Source: an uncultured Blautia sp. (lineage in GTDB: Bacteria > Bacillota > Clostridia > Lachnospirales > Lachnospiraceae). From it: 64,000 nt of DNA. Under the pieces are notes generated by a model that made no database searches, was not told where the DNA came from, and saw only the letters and a program-made list of their open reading frames with translations. Made by a program: the position numbers and the translations under genes. Numbering within the stretch: the stretch's first letter is position 1; each line of letters starts with the position of its first letter. The stretch spans positions 1-64,000 of the forward strand of contig CATXEA010000015.1 in the NCBI GenBank assembly GCA_958367245.1. The letters are read 5' to 3'. This document shows positions 48,821 through 57,099 of the stretch, piece after piece.

Positions 48821-50113
48821 ATGAAACATATTAAAAAAAATGAATTTATTGAGTTAAAAGATTTTTTAATTCTTTGGAGCACCCAGAGCATCTCTCAGCT
48901 CGGCAGCAGCATTACCGGTTTTGCACTGACTTTATGGCTGTATGAAAAAACAGGCTCTGCACTGGGCACAGCGGCTCTTACCATATTCTCTTATGTACCA
49001 TATGTACTGACAAGTATATTTGCCGGAGCATTGACAGACCATTTTCATAAAAAGAAGATTATGCTCGGCTGTGATGTATTCGCAGCTATATGTACCTTAA
49101 TTGTTTTTGTCTTATTCCGCACTGACCGTTTGGCGGTATGGCATTTATATGTTTTAAATATCGTTTCCGGACTAATGAATACGATACAGCAGCCGGCTTC
49201 AGAAGTTGCCATGACACTTATCATTCCTGAACACTATTATCAGCAAACAAGCGGACTCCGTTCTCTGTCAAGGTCACTGACATCCATCTTAAATCCCTTG
49301 ATTGCTACGGCGCTTTACTCATTTACAGGTCTGAATGGCGTCATAGCTGTAGATATCGGAAGCTTTGTAATTGCCTTTACTGCTTTACTGTTTTTTATCA
49401 GGATTCCGGAACAAAAAAAGCATCAAAGAGAGCCTATGCTTCCCCTTATAAAAGAAGGGCTTATTTTTCTGAAAGACCATCCGCTGATTCTGACATTGAT
49501 TTTATTTATGTCAGGCGTTAATCTGGTGGCTTCCGCATTTGATGCAGCCCTGCCCGGTTATGTACTTCCTAATCCCAGAGGCGGTTCATCTGTTTTAGGT
49601 ATCGTTACCTCCTGTTCCGGCATCGCAATGATTATCGGAAGTCTGGTTGTTTCGCTCTTACCTAAACCAAAGGATCGGGTAAAAGTCATTTATCTGACCA
49701 TGCTTTTTTCATTAGGTACAGAGAATTTTCTTCTGGCATTTTCCCGGGAACCTGTATTATGGTGTCTTGGACAGATTATCGGATGGGTACTTGTTCCGAT
49801 TATGGATGCTAATTTGGATGTGATTCTCAGGTCTGCCATTCCGGTAGAGCTACAGGGTCGTGTTTATGCCTGCCGTAATACGCTTCAATTTTTTACCATC
49901 CCAATAGGATTGTTTTTGGGCGGATTTATGGTAGATGATGTATGTGAACCGCTGATGAGCGTCTATGGAGATTTACCCCTTCTAAAAACGCTCTTTGGAG
50001 AGGGCAAAGGTTCCGGCGCCGCGCTTATGATGTTTATTCTCGGCATAGGCGGAATTCTGGTTTGTCTCATCGCAGGACGGAAATTAAAAAAGTATCAATA
50101 TAACGAAAACTAA
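48821..50113 (+). CDS. MFS transporter, DHA3-type drug/macrolide efflux family
   Basis: 430-aa polytopic protein with about 12 hydrophobic segments. The opening LKDFLILWSTQSISQLGSSITGFALTLWLYEKTGSALGTAALT and the following FAGALTDHFHKKKIM (MFS motif A) are typical of the MefA-like DHA3 family, which exports macrolides and other drugs by proton antiport. RIPEQKKHQ ends the central loop. The start at 48821 has AAAAGGAGC 7 nt upstream. Preceded by a structured leader with a 12-codon reading frame, so its expression may be inducible. Substrate not determined. Confidence 0.88.
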   Translation: MKHIKKNEFIELKDFLILWSTQSISQLGSSITGFALTLWLYEKTGSALGTAALTIFSYVPYVLTSIFAGALTDHFHKKKIMLGCDVFAAICTLIVFVLFRTDRLAVWHLYVLNIVSGLMNTIQQPASEVAMTLIIPEHYYQQTSGLRSLSRSLTSILNPLIATALYSFTGLNGVIAVDIGSFVIAFTALLFFIRIPEQKKHQREPMLPLIKEGLIFLKDHPLILTLILFMSGVNLVASAFDAALPGYVLPNPRGGSSVLGIVTSCSGIAMIIGSLVVSLLPKPKDRVKVIYLTMLFSLGTENFLLAFSREPVLWCLGQIIGWVLVPIMDANLDVILRSAIPVELQGRVYACRNTLQFFTIPIGLFLGGFMVDDVCEPLMSVYGDLPLLKTLFGEGKGSGAALMMFILGIGGILVCLIAGRKLKKYQYNEN

Positions 50114-50144
50114 TATCCATTGAATAACTTATTCAAACACACAC

Positions 50145-50189
50145 AAATGCCCGGTTCAGGGAATCTACTTCCCACCCGGGCATTTCGTG
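50145..50189 (+). terminator. Terminator after the MFS exporter gene
   Basis: Stem AAATGCCCGG/CCGGGCATTT (50145-50154, 50176-50185) with an inner GGGAA/TTCCC pairing; weak T-run (TTTCGTGT). A short TTGAATAA/TTATTCAA palindrome precedes it at 50120-50136. Confidence 0.6.
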
Positions 50190-50221
50190 TCTGAAATCTC
50201 ATAACCATTTAGCAACCATTC

Positions 50222-50377
50222 TTAAAAATCCGCCTCAGAATAATACCACTTATCCATGATTTTACTGGTTACGCCTTTGTTATCTCCCTCTGCTTTCCAG
50301 CTCCATGAATTATCCCCATCAGCAAGCAACTCTGTTTCAAGGTTCTGAAATGCAAGAGGAACGTCACCCGCTTTCTG
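50222..50377 (-). pseudogene. Fossil reading frame continuing the small kinase gene past its stop
   Basis: On the minus strand, directly after the TAA of the kinase gene and in the same frame, 51 codons stay open to a TAA at 50222. The translation (QKAGDVPLAFQNLETELLA, then WSWKAEGDNKGVTSKIMDKWYYSEADF in two parts) has normal protein-like composition and a plausible C-terminus. It has no own start or ribosome site. Best read as the 3' remnant of a longer gene, or a tail lost by a nonsense mutation. The donor protein is not recognised. Confidence 0.5.
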
Positions 50378-50884
50378 TTATATTTCCACCTGATATTCCT
50401 CATCAATCCATATGTAATCATAGCCTTTTTCACAGCACATTTTCAGGTACTTTTCATTATCCTGAAGTACAGATGCTTTCGTACATCCTGAATCGTCAAT
50501 ACGTTTTTCTATTTCACTGGCATATTTTTTTATATCTGAAAAATACTTTTGAATATAATTAGGGCTCATAATCAGGCAGTAATATCGGATTTCTTTCAAA
50601 TATTCTTCGGAAAAATCCTTCTCCCAGTCACCGGGGATATAGCAGCCCTCAATGATAAGATTTTGCCCGTTCTCAATTGCCGTTTTTATCATCTCCCGCA
50701 CAATAGGCCATAAATAACCGGTCAGTTCTTCATCATCTTCAGGAGTTAAATCTGTGTTTTTGCTTCGTATCAATCCCATCTTTAAATGATCGATTGACAA
50801 ATATGGCACTTTATATTTTTCCATAAGTCTCTGAGCCAATAAGGTTTTTCCTGTGTGTGAAGCCCCTGTAATCAAGATTATCAT
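50378..50884 (-). CDS. Small P-loop kinase-like protein (AAA/adenylate kinase type)
   Basis: 168 aa. P-loop GASHTGKT at 7-14, then YLSIDHLKMGLIRS, NLIIEGCYIPGDW as a Walker B-like strand, and a DDSGCTKASVL lid-like segment. It resembles the small ATP-dependent kinases annotated as 2-phosphoglycerate kinase- or adenylate kinase-like, whose substrates are unknown. GGAGG precedes the ATG. The gene is monocistronic on the minus strand in an AT-rich stretch. The open frame after its stop (50222-50377) suggests that the protein has been shortened. Confidence 0.8.
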   Translation of the reverse strand: MIILITGASHTGKTLLAQRLMEKYKVPYLSIDHLKMGLIRSKNTDLTPEDDEELTGYLWPIVREMIKTAIENGQNLIIEGCYIPGDWEKDFSEEYLKEIRYYCLIMSPNYIQKYFSDIKKYASEIEKRIDDSGCTKASVLQDNEKYLKMCCEKGYDYIWIDEEYQVEI

Positions 50885-51082
50885 TTTCCTATCTCCTCCA
50901 AAAATCGACTATTAATCCCGACATCCTTTATTTACTCTCATTCTATCAAAAAAAAGTAAAAATTCAAGTATCAAATGCTCCCCGACTATCTTCTGAAAAG
51001 CAGCATACTGCATTCTGTATCTGTCGTTTTTTGTTTTCTCTGTATTTTATCAGTTATAACTGAAGAAAATTATTATCATTTA

Positions 51083-51111
51083 TTGTACTTAAGTTATAAA
51101 TATGTTATTCT
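51083..51111 (+). promoter_or_regulatory. Promoter of the DUF4143 ATPase gene
   Basis: -35 TTGTAC (51083-51088), 17-bp spacer, -10 TATTCT (51106-51111). The remaining part of 50885-51082 is AT-rich without a recognisable gene. Confidence 0.5.
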
Positions 51112-51143
51112 ATATCCAATACAAGAAAGGAGGATATTCTTTT

Positions 51144-52349
51144 ATGATCAAACGAGAAATATATATGAAACGTATCCGTCCCTTTATCGGAACAGATTTA
51201 ATAAAAGTTATGACCGGTATTCGCCGTTGCGGAAAATCGGTTATGCTGGAACTAATCAAACAAGAATTGATTGAATCCGGAACAGACCCCGCTCAGTTCA
51301 TTTCTATTAATTTTGAAGATATGAACTATGCCCATTTGCAAACTGCAAAAGCGCTGCATAAAGAAATCACAAAGAAAGCCTCTGATATCAATGGCAAGGT
51401 CTACCTTTTTTTCGATGAAATCCAGGAAGTAAAGGACTGGGAAAAGTGCATTAACTCCTTCCGTGTTTCCTTAGATTGTGACATCTACATTACCGGTTCA
51501 AATGCCAAATTATTGTCAGGTGAACTTGCCACTTATCTCGGCGGACGTTATGTAGAATTTGTTATTTATCCATTTTCTTTTGCAGAATTCATAGAACTAT
51601 ATAAAACAGTCGCTCCCGATGAATCTATCCAGAAATGTTTTCAAAAATATCTTCTGGTTGGAGGTATGCCTTACCTTGCCAACATCCGCTACGCCGATGA
51701 CCCCTCAAAACAATATCTCCACGATCTGTTCAGTTCTGTACAGTTAAAAGACATCTTAAAACGCAATAAAATTCGTGATGTAGATTTATTGGAACGCATC
51801 ATTGCCTATGTAATGGCAAACGTAGGAAATACTTTTTCCGCAGCTTCTCTTGCCAGATTTTTAAAAAGCGAGCAACGTACCGTAGCTCCCGAAACACTCC
51901 TCAATTACATCAAATATTGCTGTAATGCTTATTTGTTCTATCAGGTAAAACGGGAAGATTTACAGGGCAAACAAATTCTTGCCTCCAATGAAAAATACTA
52001 TATTGCAGATCACGGCATCCGTGAAGCAGTTTTTGGAGGTAACATGAAACAAATCAATCTTACTTTAGAAAATATTGTTTATCTGGAACTGCTCCGCCGC
52101 GGCTATGTAGTTACTGTCGGAAGAATCGGCGACAAAGAAATAGATTTTGTCTGTCATAAACGAGATGAAAAACTTTACGTTCAGGTTACTTATCTGCTTG
52201 CTTCTGATGAGACGATTCAACGCGAATTCGGGGTATATGATAATATTCGTGATAACTTTCCGAAATATGTTGTCTCTTTGGATGAATTCGACATGAGCCG
52301 CAATGGTATTAAACATCGCAATATCCGTGATTTTCTCTTAGCTGAGGAA
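51144..52349 (+). CDS. AAA ATPase with DUF4143 domain
   Basis: About 404 aa (in frame to the TGA at 52356-52358). Walker A GIRRCGKS is near 25-32, Walker B VYLFFDEIQEV near 88-98, and an arginine/sensor part YITGSNAKLLS near 118. The C-terminal DUF4143 domain (ENIVYLELLRRGYVV, GDKEIDFVC, LYVQVTY) recalls a PD-(D/E)XK fold, but the usual ExK is VQV, so nuclease activity is unlikely. Such solitary ATPases are patchily distributed and of unknown role, often in accessory regions. Start ATG at 51144 follows AAAGGAGG at 10 nt; the full coding range ends at 52358. Confidence 0.88.
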
Positions 52350-52430
52350 TGGAACTGAGCTGAGGTTATCTATCACCAAAGAATTTTATATTCTGGAAAA
52401 GGAAAGCCTATTCAAGTTCCGACTTGATCG

Positions 52431-52459
52431 TTGAATTTGGATTGATGATATGATAAAAT
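52431..52459 (+). promoter_or_regulatory. Promoter of the first GNAT gene
   Basis: -35 TTGAAT (52431-52436), 17-bp spacer, -10 TAAAAT (52454-52459). Confidence 0.6.
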
Positions 52460-52490
52460 CATTTGATTTGAATTTGGTGGGGGAAAAGAA

Positions 52491-53015
52491 ATGTATATAG
52501 AGACTGAAAGATTAATAATTAGAGATTTACAAATTGAAGATGAGTTAGCTTATATTACAATGGCTTCTGACGGGAGCCTTAATGATTGCGGTTTTGATAA
52601 AGATTGTGGCAAATGGATATGCCATTGGATAACAGAAGCGAGAAAATTAGCATATCTTGATAATCCTCTGAAGGAGTTTTTAGCTTATACGGTTTGTTTG
52701 AAAAATGAAAATATTGTAATTGGTTCTGTTGGATGTTCTTACTATGAAGATCTTTATGAAACAGGTATTACGTATTTTATTGGTTCACAGTACAGAAATA
52801 AAGGTTATGCAACCGAAGCAGTACAAGCATATGTAAATTATTTTTTGAGTCATTATGACGTTCCAAGATTAATCGCGACAGTGCGAGATGAGAATATATC
52901 TTCTTGGAAAGTTGTTGAAAGAATAGGATTTGTTTTAACTGAAAAGCGGATGTATAAAGATTTGAATGATGATAAAGAGGAGTTCTATCATTTTTATGAA
53001 CTAAAAAAGGAATAA
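52491..53015 (+). CDS. GNAT family N-acetyltransferase (RimJ/RimL-like)
   Basis: 174 aa of the Acetyltransf_3 type: N-terminal IETERLIIRDLQIED, then GSVGCSYYEDLYETGITYFIGSQYRNKGYATEAV with the acetyl-CoA loop YRNKGYATE. Such proteins acetylate ribosomal protein N-termini, aminoglycosides or other small amines; the substrate here is unknown. The codons are markedly AT-rich compared with the housekeeping genes on both sides. A second, different GNAT gene follows after 80 bp, so they may be cotranscribed. Confidence 0.88.
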   Translation: MYIETERLIIRDLQIEDELAYITMASDGSLNDCGFDKDCGKWICHWITEARKLAYLDNPLKEFLAYTVCLKNENIVIGSVGCSYYEDLYETGITYFIGSQYRNKGYATEAVQAYVNYFLSHYDVPRLIATVRDENISSWKVVERIGFVLTEKRMYKDLNDDKEEFYHFYELKKE

Positions 53016-53095
53016 AGCAACAGGTATAAAGTATGAACTTTGTTCCATCATATTTTCTGGAATTGGATAATGCGAAATACGTGGAGGTGTTATTA

Positions 53096-53695
53096 ATGAC
53101 GGTACCGAATACGGAATACGGAAAAATTATAGCAGAAACAGAGCGTCTTATTATCAGAGAAATGGTATCTTCTGATCTCAATGCATTGTGCAAAATATTA
53201 TGCGATGAAGAAGTAATGTGTACCGCTTATGAAAGCGCGTTCAGTGTGGAAGAAGCACAAAATTGGATGAACAGGCATTTCAGAAGATATGCAGAGTATG
53301 GTTTTGGACTTTGGGCTGTTGTGTTAAAAGAAACAAACGAAATGATTGGCCAGTGTGGATTAACCTTTCAAAGCTGGAGAGAAAGAGAACTTCTGGAAAT
53401 CGGATACTTGTTTCAAAAAGCGTATTGGCACAAAGGTTATGCAACAGAAGCGGCAATCGCATGTAAAAACTATGCTTTCACAGTTCTAAATGCAAATAGC
53501 GTATATTCGATTATCAGAGATAATCATACAGCTTCTCAAAAGGTTGCTGGTCGTAATGGAATGAGAGTTGTTGATAAGTTTACCAAAAATTTCAGGAATG
53601 TAGATATGAATTTTTTGTTGTACTGTGCAGAGAAGATACACAGGGATTATAATAGTTTCACTGGGAAAAGCACGAAAAACCCGTCCTGCACATAG
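53096..53695 (+). CDS. GNAT family N-acetyltransferase
   Basis: 199 aa from the ATG at 53096 (GGAGG 8 nt upstream; the open frame from 53033 lacks a site). Acetyltransf_3 type: IAETERLIIREMVSSDL, MIGQCGLTFQSWRERELLEIGYLF and the acetyl-CoA loop YWHKGYATEAAIACK. It shares the general fold with the preceding gene but not close sequence. The C-terminal 25 residues (HRDYNSFTGKSTKNPSCT) are a polar tail beyond the domain. AT-rich codon use again suggests acquisition. It ends 31 bp before sigK. Confidence 0.87.
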   Translation: MTVPNTEYGKIIAETERLIIREMVSSDLNALCKILCDEEVMCTAYESAFSVEEAQNWMNRHFRRYAEYGFGLWAVVLKETNEMIGQCGLTFQSWRERELLEIGYLFQKAYWHKGYATEAAIACKNYAFTVLNANSVYSIIRDNHTASQKVAGRNGMRVVDKFTKNFRNVDMNFLLYCAEKIHRDYNSFTGKSTKNPSCT

Positions 53696-53726
53696 ACTAT
53701 ATAAAACTCCTCTTTGAGGTACCATT

Positions 53727-54359
53727 TTGAGGGCATTTCTGAAACCTTTGTCTTTATCTGAGGAGAAAGAATATCTTCTTCAATACCAGAGAGGAAGTCC
53801 GGAGGCTAAGAATATTCTGATTGAACGAAATCTCCGGCTGGTCGCACATATTGTAAAAAAATACCAGAACACGGATGAAGAACTGGACGATTTGATTTCC
53901 ATAGGAACAATCGGGCTGATTAAAGCTATTTCAACCTTTGACGGGGAAAGGGCATCAAGACTTTGCACCTACGCAGCGCGCTGTATCGAAAATGAACTTC
54001 TCATGTTCTTCCGCAGTAAGAAAAAACATTCCAGAGAAGTCTCTCTTTATGAACCGATCGGAACAGATAAAGAGGGGAATGAAATCAGTCTTCTTGATGT
54101 GATTGAAAGCGCGCCTGTTGACGTTGTAGAAAACTGTACAGTCAGGGATAATACCCTTGCCGTTCTTGATGCTATGCCAAAGCTTCTTACAGAAAAAGAA
54201 TATCAGGTTCTCTGCTGCCGCTACGGGCTTTTCGGAGAGGAGGAACAAACACAGCGGGAAATCGCCGAAAAGCTCTCTATCAGCCGTTCTTATGTATCCA
54301 GAATCGAGAAAAATGCCATCCAGAAGCTTCGGACTATTTTCCCGGATTATTCAACGTAA
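53727..54359 (+). CDS. sigK: Sporulation sigma factor SigK (no pro-sequence)
   Basis: 210 aa. Regions 2 and 4 of a sporulation sigma factor: NLRLVAHIVKKYQNTDEELDDLISIGTIGLIKA, TYAARCIENELLM, DPIG-like YEPIGTDKEGNEISLLDVIES and the helix-turn-helix QREIAEKLSISRSYVSRIEK. SigK drives late mother-cell genes for spore cortex and coat. The start is TTG at 53727 with GAGG 7 nt upstream; the protein begins at FLKPLSLSEEKEYL, equivalent to the mature N-terminus in Bacillus, so no cleavable pro-sequence exists, as in Clostridioides difficile. The gene is intact, without a skin element. Confidence 0.92.
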   Translation: MRAFLKPLSLSEEKEYLLQYQRGSPEAKNILIERNLRLVAHIVKKYQNTDEELDDLISIGTIGLIKAISTFDGERASRLCTYAARCIENELLMFFRSKKKHSREVSLYEPIGTDKEGNEISLLDVIESAPVDVVENCTVRDNTLAVLDAMPKLLTEKEYQVLCCRYGLFGEEEQTQREIAEKLSISRSYVSRIEKNAIQKLRTIFPDYST

Positions 54360-54388
54360 CAAAAAAGCTCCCTTGCTTAAAGGGAGCT
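54360..54388 (-). terminator. Terminator after the U32 peptidase-family gene
   Basis: Minus-strand stem AGCTCCCTT/AAGGGAGCT (54388-54366) followed by TTTTTT. It closes the mtaB-to-trhP gene run and faces the end of sigK. Confidence 0.87.
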
Positions 54389-54432
54389 GTAATTCCTCCG
54401 TCACAGCTATGGGAGGACTTTCTTATATTTAT

Positions 54433-55659
54433 TCAGGCTTCTGCTCTTCTCAGAAGATCATACATCTCAATTTCTGTTCCCAAATCTACATAAAGTTTCT
54501 GCTGGGCATGAGGCGCGCTCTCCTGAGCTTCCCCATCTTCATTGTAAATTCCCTGAACTGTAACAGAAAGATTCCGTCCATCCGGCTTCATAATTTCAAT
54601 GGTTTCTCCAACAGTAAATTTATTTCTCTGGGTAATCTGCGCAAAACCGCGTTCATCTACGCTCTCTGCATATCCCAGATATGTGTATTCTTTCTCGTAA
54701 GTATTGTTATCGTAAATCTGTGTATTTTCATCCGGTTTGCCATAGAAAAAGCCTGTGGTAAACTGACGGTACGTACAATTGGAAATCTGCTCCTGATACC
54801 AGGGCATATTTGCCTGATACTTCTCAGGGCTCTCCATATAGTCGTCAATTGCCTTTCGATAAGTTCTCGCAACTGTTGCAACATAGAGCGCAGTCTTCAT
54901 TCTGCCCTCAATCTTTAAGCTGTCAATGCCGCTTTCCAGAATATCGCCGATATGCTCAATCATACACAGGTCTTTGGAATTGAAAATATAAGTTCCTCTC
55001 TCATTTTCAAAAACAGGCATATATTCTCCGGGACGCTTTTCCTCCACGATAGAATATTTCCAGCGGCAGGGATGAGTACAGGCTCCCTGATTTGCGTCTC
55101 TTCCTGTAAGATAGTTGCTCAGAAGACATCTTCCCGAATAAGAAATGCACATTGCTCCGTGGATAAAAGTCTCAATTTCCATATCGTCCGGAATATGCGC
55201 ACGGATTTCGCGAATCTCTTCAAGAGAAAGTTCTCTTGCTGTCACCACTCTTTTTGCACCAAGCTGATACCAGAAACGATACGTCTCATAATTTGTATTG
55301 TTTGCCTGTGTGCTGATATGACGCTCAATCTCCGGACAAATCTCTTTGGCATACATAAAGATTCCCGGGTCTGCGATAATAAGTCCGTCCGGTTTCAGTT
55401 CCTTTAATTCATAAAGATACTCCCGCACACCTTCCAGGTCATAATTGTGGGCAAGAATATTCACAGTCACATATACCTTCACTCCATGCTCATGTGCAAA
55501 AGCAATGCCTGCTGCCATATCGTCATGTGAAAAATTCTTTGCCTTCGCTCTTAAGCCGAAAGCCTCTCCGCCGATATATACGGCGTCTGCACCAAAAATA
55601 ACGGCAATCTTAAGCACCTCAAGGCTGCTTGCCGGAACCAATAATTCTGGTTTTCTCAT
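54433..55659 (-). CDS. trhP: U32 peptidase-family protein, tRNA hydroxylation protein TrhP type
   Basis: 408 aa. The family start RKPELLVPASSLEVLKIAV, then ADAVYIGG, and the signature ETFIHGAMCISYSGRCLLSNYLTGRD, with nearby ACTHPCRW. The four cysteines of these two blocks can bind an Fe-S cluster. Annotated formerly as collagenase-like peptidase, this family is now known to make 5-hydroxyuridine at wobble position 34 of tRNAs using prephenate. The upstream neighbour is TrmR, which methylates that hydroxyl; genes overlap by 4 bp. The same pairing occurs in Bacillus (yrrM-yrrN-yrrO). Confidence 0.88.
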   Translation of the reverse strand: MRKPELLVPASSLEVLKIAVIFGADAVYIGGEAFGLRAKAKNFSHDDMAAGIAFAHEHGVKVYVTVNILAHNYDLEGVREYLYELKELKPDGLIIADPGIFMYAKEICPEIERHISTQANNTNYETYRFWYQLGAKRVVTARELSLEEIREIRAHIPDDMEIETFIHGAMCISYSGRCLLSNYLTGRDANQGACTHPCRWKYSIVEEKRPGEYMPVFENERGTYIFNSKDLCMIEHIGDILESGIDSLKIEGRMKTALYVATVARTYRKAIDDYMESPEKYQANMPWYQEQISNCTYRQFTTGFFYGKPDENTQIYDNNTYEKEYTYLGYAESVDERGFAQITQRNKFTVGETIEIMKPDGRNLSVTVQGIYNEDGEAQESAPHAQQKLYVDLGTEIEMYDLLRRAEA

Positions 55660-56306
55660 AATCCCTCCTGTTTTACACTGACTGTCACTCCATCTCCCAG
55701 AGGAAGAATGGAAGTAACAAGAGCCGGATTGTGCTTCAGCTCATACAGATATTCCCGCATTCTTTTATAGATAGTTCTGTTCCTGCGCTCCACCAGATAA
55801 TGAGATTCTATGATATCCCCCTCCTGAAGAACATTATCGGAAATCAGAACTCCGCCTTTTTTCATCAGGCGCATTACGTCAGGCAGCCAGTTGATATACT
55901 GCCCCTTGGCTGCATCCATAAAAATCATGTCAAAGCTTCCATCCAGTTCTTTCAGAATTTCTCCTGCGTCACCCTCCAGCAGAGTAATCTGTTCCTCTCT
56001 TTGGGCTTTTCTGAAATTCTCCTTTGCAATGGGAATCCTTTTTTCATAATTCTCTATGGTGACGATTTCCAGATCTTTCGGTCCATATTCGCACATAAGA
56101 AGTGTGGAGAAGCCTATGGCTGTCCCCACCTCCAAAATCCGTTTCGGCTGATTTAACGCCAGAAACATTTTTATGAAACTCTGCATTTCCCTGCGAATAA
56201 TGGGTACGCGATTCTCCAGTGCATACTGTTCCAGATTCTCCAGAAAGGGAGTGTTTCCCATGTCCAGAGAATTGATATAAGTTCTCATCCGTTCGTCAAC
56301 GATCAC
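55656..56306 (-). CDS. trmR: tRNA 5-hydroxyuridine methyltransferase TrmR (YrrM family)
   Basis: 216-aa class I O-methyltransferase of the CCoAMT-like family. SAM-binding ILEVGTAIGFSTLLM is at about 79-93, IVTIENYEKR gives the acidic residue after strand 2, and the metal-binding FIFMDAAKGQY region is at about 150. It methylates 5-hydroxyuridine at position 34 to 5-methoxyuridine. It overlaps trhP downstream and the MltG-like gene upstream by 4 bp each, so a single polycistronic unit is clear. Confidence 0.88.
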   Translation of the reverse strand: MIVDERMRTYINSLDMGNTPFLENLEQYALENRVPIIRREMQSFIKMFLALNQPKRILEVGTAIGFSTLLMCEYGPKDLEIVTIENYEKRIPIAKENFRKAQREEQITLLEGDAGEILKELDGSFDMIFMDAAKGQYINWLPDVMRLMKKGGVLISDNVLQEGDIIESHYLVERRNRTIYKRMREYLYELKHNPALVTSILPLGDGVTVSVKQEGL

Positions 56307-56707
56307 GAAGCACTTACCCCTTCCTGTTCTGTATCTCCTGCAAGAATCCCCATAATCCTGCTTGGCGTATAGGCTGTGCTCAGAAGATACGTTCCCGGAC
56401 GCAGCTTTCCATGGTAATTGGAAAGCGCTTCCTGTACCACAAATACAAGGTCGTCTTTAATAAGACCTTTATTCTCCAGGGTCTTGGCAATTTTGAAAAC
56501 AGAAGCGTCATCCTTTATCACAACGGTGATCTCCTGTCCCTCCCCGGGGCTCATAGCCTGCTGGTTAAAAACAGAATAGCCAAACTGATAGGTTGTTTTT
56601 CCAAGCCAGAAAATCAGAAGCGCCACACATATATACAGCGCAATTCTGAAAAAACCTCCGGCAAGAACAACTCCGGCTGCTCCCGCCCTGTCTCTTGTAT
56701 TACCCAT
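56303..56707 (-). CDS. Short MltG/YceG-like membrane protein without catalytic domain
   Basis: 134 aa. One membrane segment at about 20-40 (FFRIALYICVALLIFWLG), then a LysM-like region of the MltG/YceG type (VVIKDDASVFKIAKTLENKGLIKDDLVFVVQEA, KLRPGTYLLSTAYTPSRIMGIL). Full MltG is about 340 aa with a catalytic Glu that cleaves nascent glycan; that part is absent. In Bacillus mltG occupies the same place (yrrL before yrrM), so this is a shortened homologue. The start at 56707 has AAGGAAG upstream; an ATG 6 codons earlier lacks one. Confidence 0.8.
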   Translation of the reverse strand: MGNTRDRAGAAGVVLAGGFFRIALYICVALLIFWLGKTTYQFGYSVFNQQAMSPGEGQEITVVIKDDASVFKIAKTLENKGLIKDDLVFVVQEALSNYHGKLRPGTYLLSTAYTPSRIMGILAGDTEQEGVSAS

Positions 56708-56738
56708 GTTTCTCTTCCTTTCCATCCGGAGCGCAGAA

Positions 56739-57095
56739 CTACAAATCTACGTCCGGCGTATTCATATCAATGCCTTCCGTCAGCTTGATACAGATTTTCT
56801 GCATCATCTTGCAGAGGGCAAGTTCCGCATCCAGATATGCATTCACCTCCGGATTACTGCGAAGCTCTGAGGATTCCCTTGCCATTCGTTCCATTACCTC
56901 GAACAGCTCGTCTCTGTCACACTCATTCTGAATCCTGTAATTGTTGCCGCGAAAAGCATTGACCCTTTCCTGAAGCTGGGGATTCCTGTCCAGATTTTCC
57001 TCCTGCTTCCTGTATTCCTGATAAATATCAGTTCTCCTGATGGCATCCAGAAGATTCCTGATACTTTCATCAATGGTATCCATTGCTCTTATCAT
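56739..57095 (-). CDS. YlbF/YmcA family protein
   Basis: 118-aa all-helical protein of the Com_YlbF family: IDESIRNLLDAIRRTDIYQEYRKQEENLDRNPQLQERVNAFR, split here by reading only. In Bacillus, YlbF, YmcA and YaaT form a complex that aids RNase Y and development. It lies 4 bp from rnj on one side and 31 bp from the MltG-like gene on the other, which supports a role linked to RNA turnover. The start at 57095 has GGAGG 9 nt upstream. Which member of the family it is cannot be said. Confidence 0.85.
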   Translation of the reverse strand: MIRAMDTIDESIRNLLDAIRRTDIYQEYRKQEENLDRNPQLQERVNAFRGNNYRIQNECDRDELFEVMERMARESSELRSNPEVNAYLDAELALCKMMQKICIKLTEGIDMNTPDVDL

Positions 57096-57099
57096 AAAA

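Noticed and set aside
50200..53710. Integrated mobile element
   Set aside because: AT-rich and accessory in content, but no integrase, transposase, direct repeats or tRNA junction could be found by reading.
53680..54359. Skin-type element interrupting sigK
   Set aside because: The sigK frame is complete and no recombinase gene is near.
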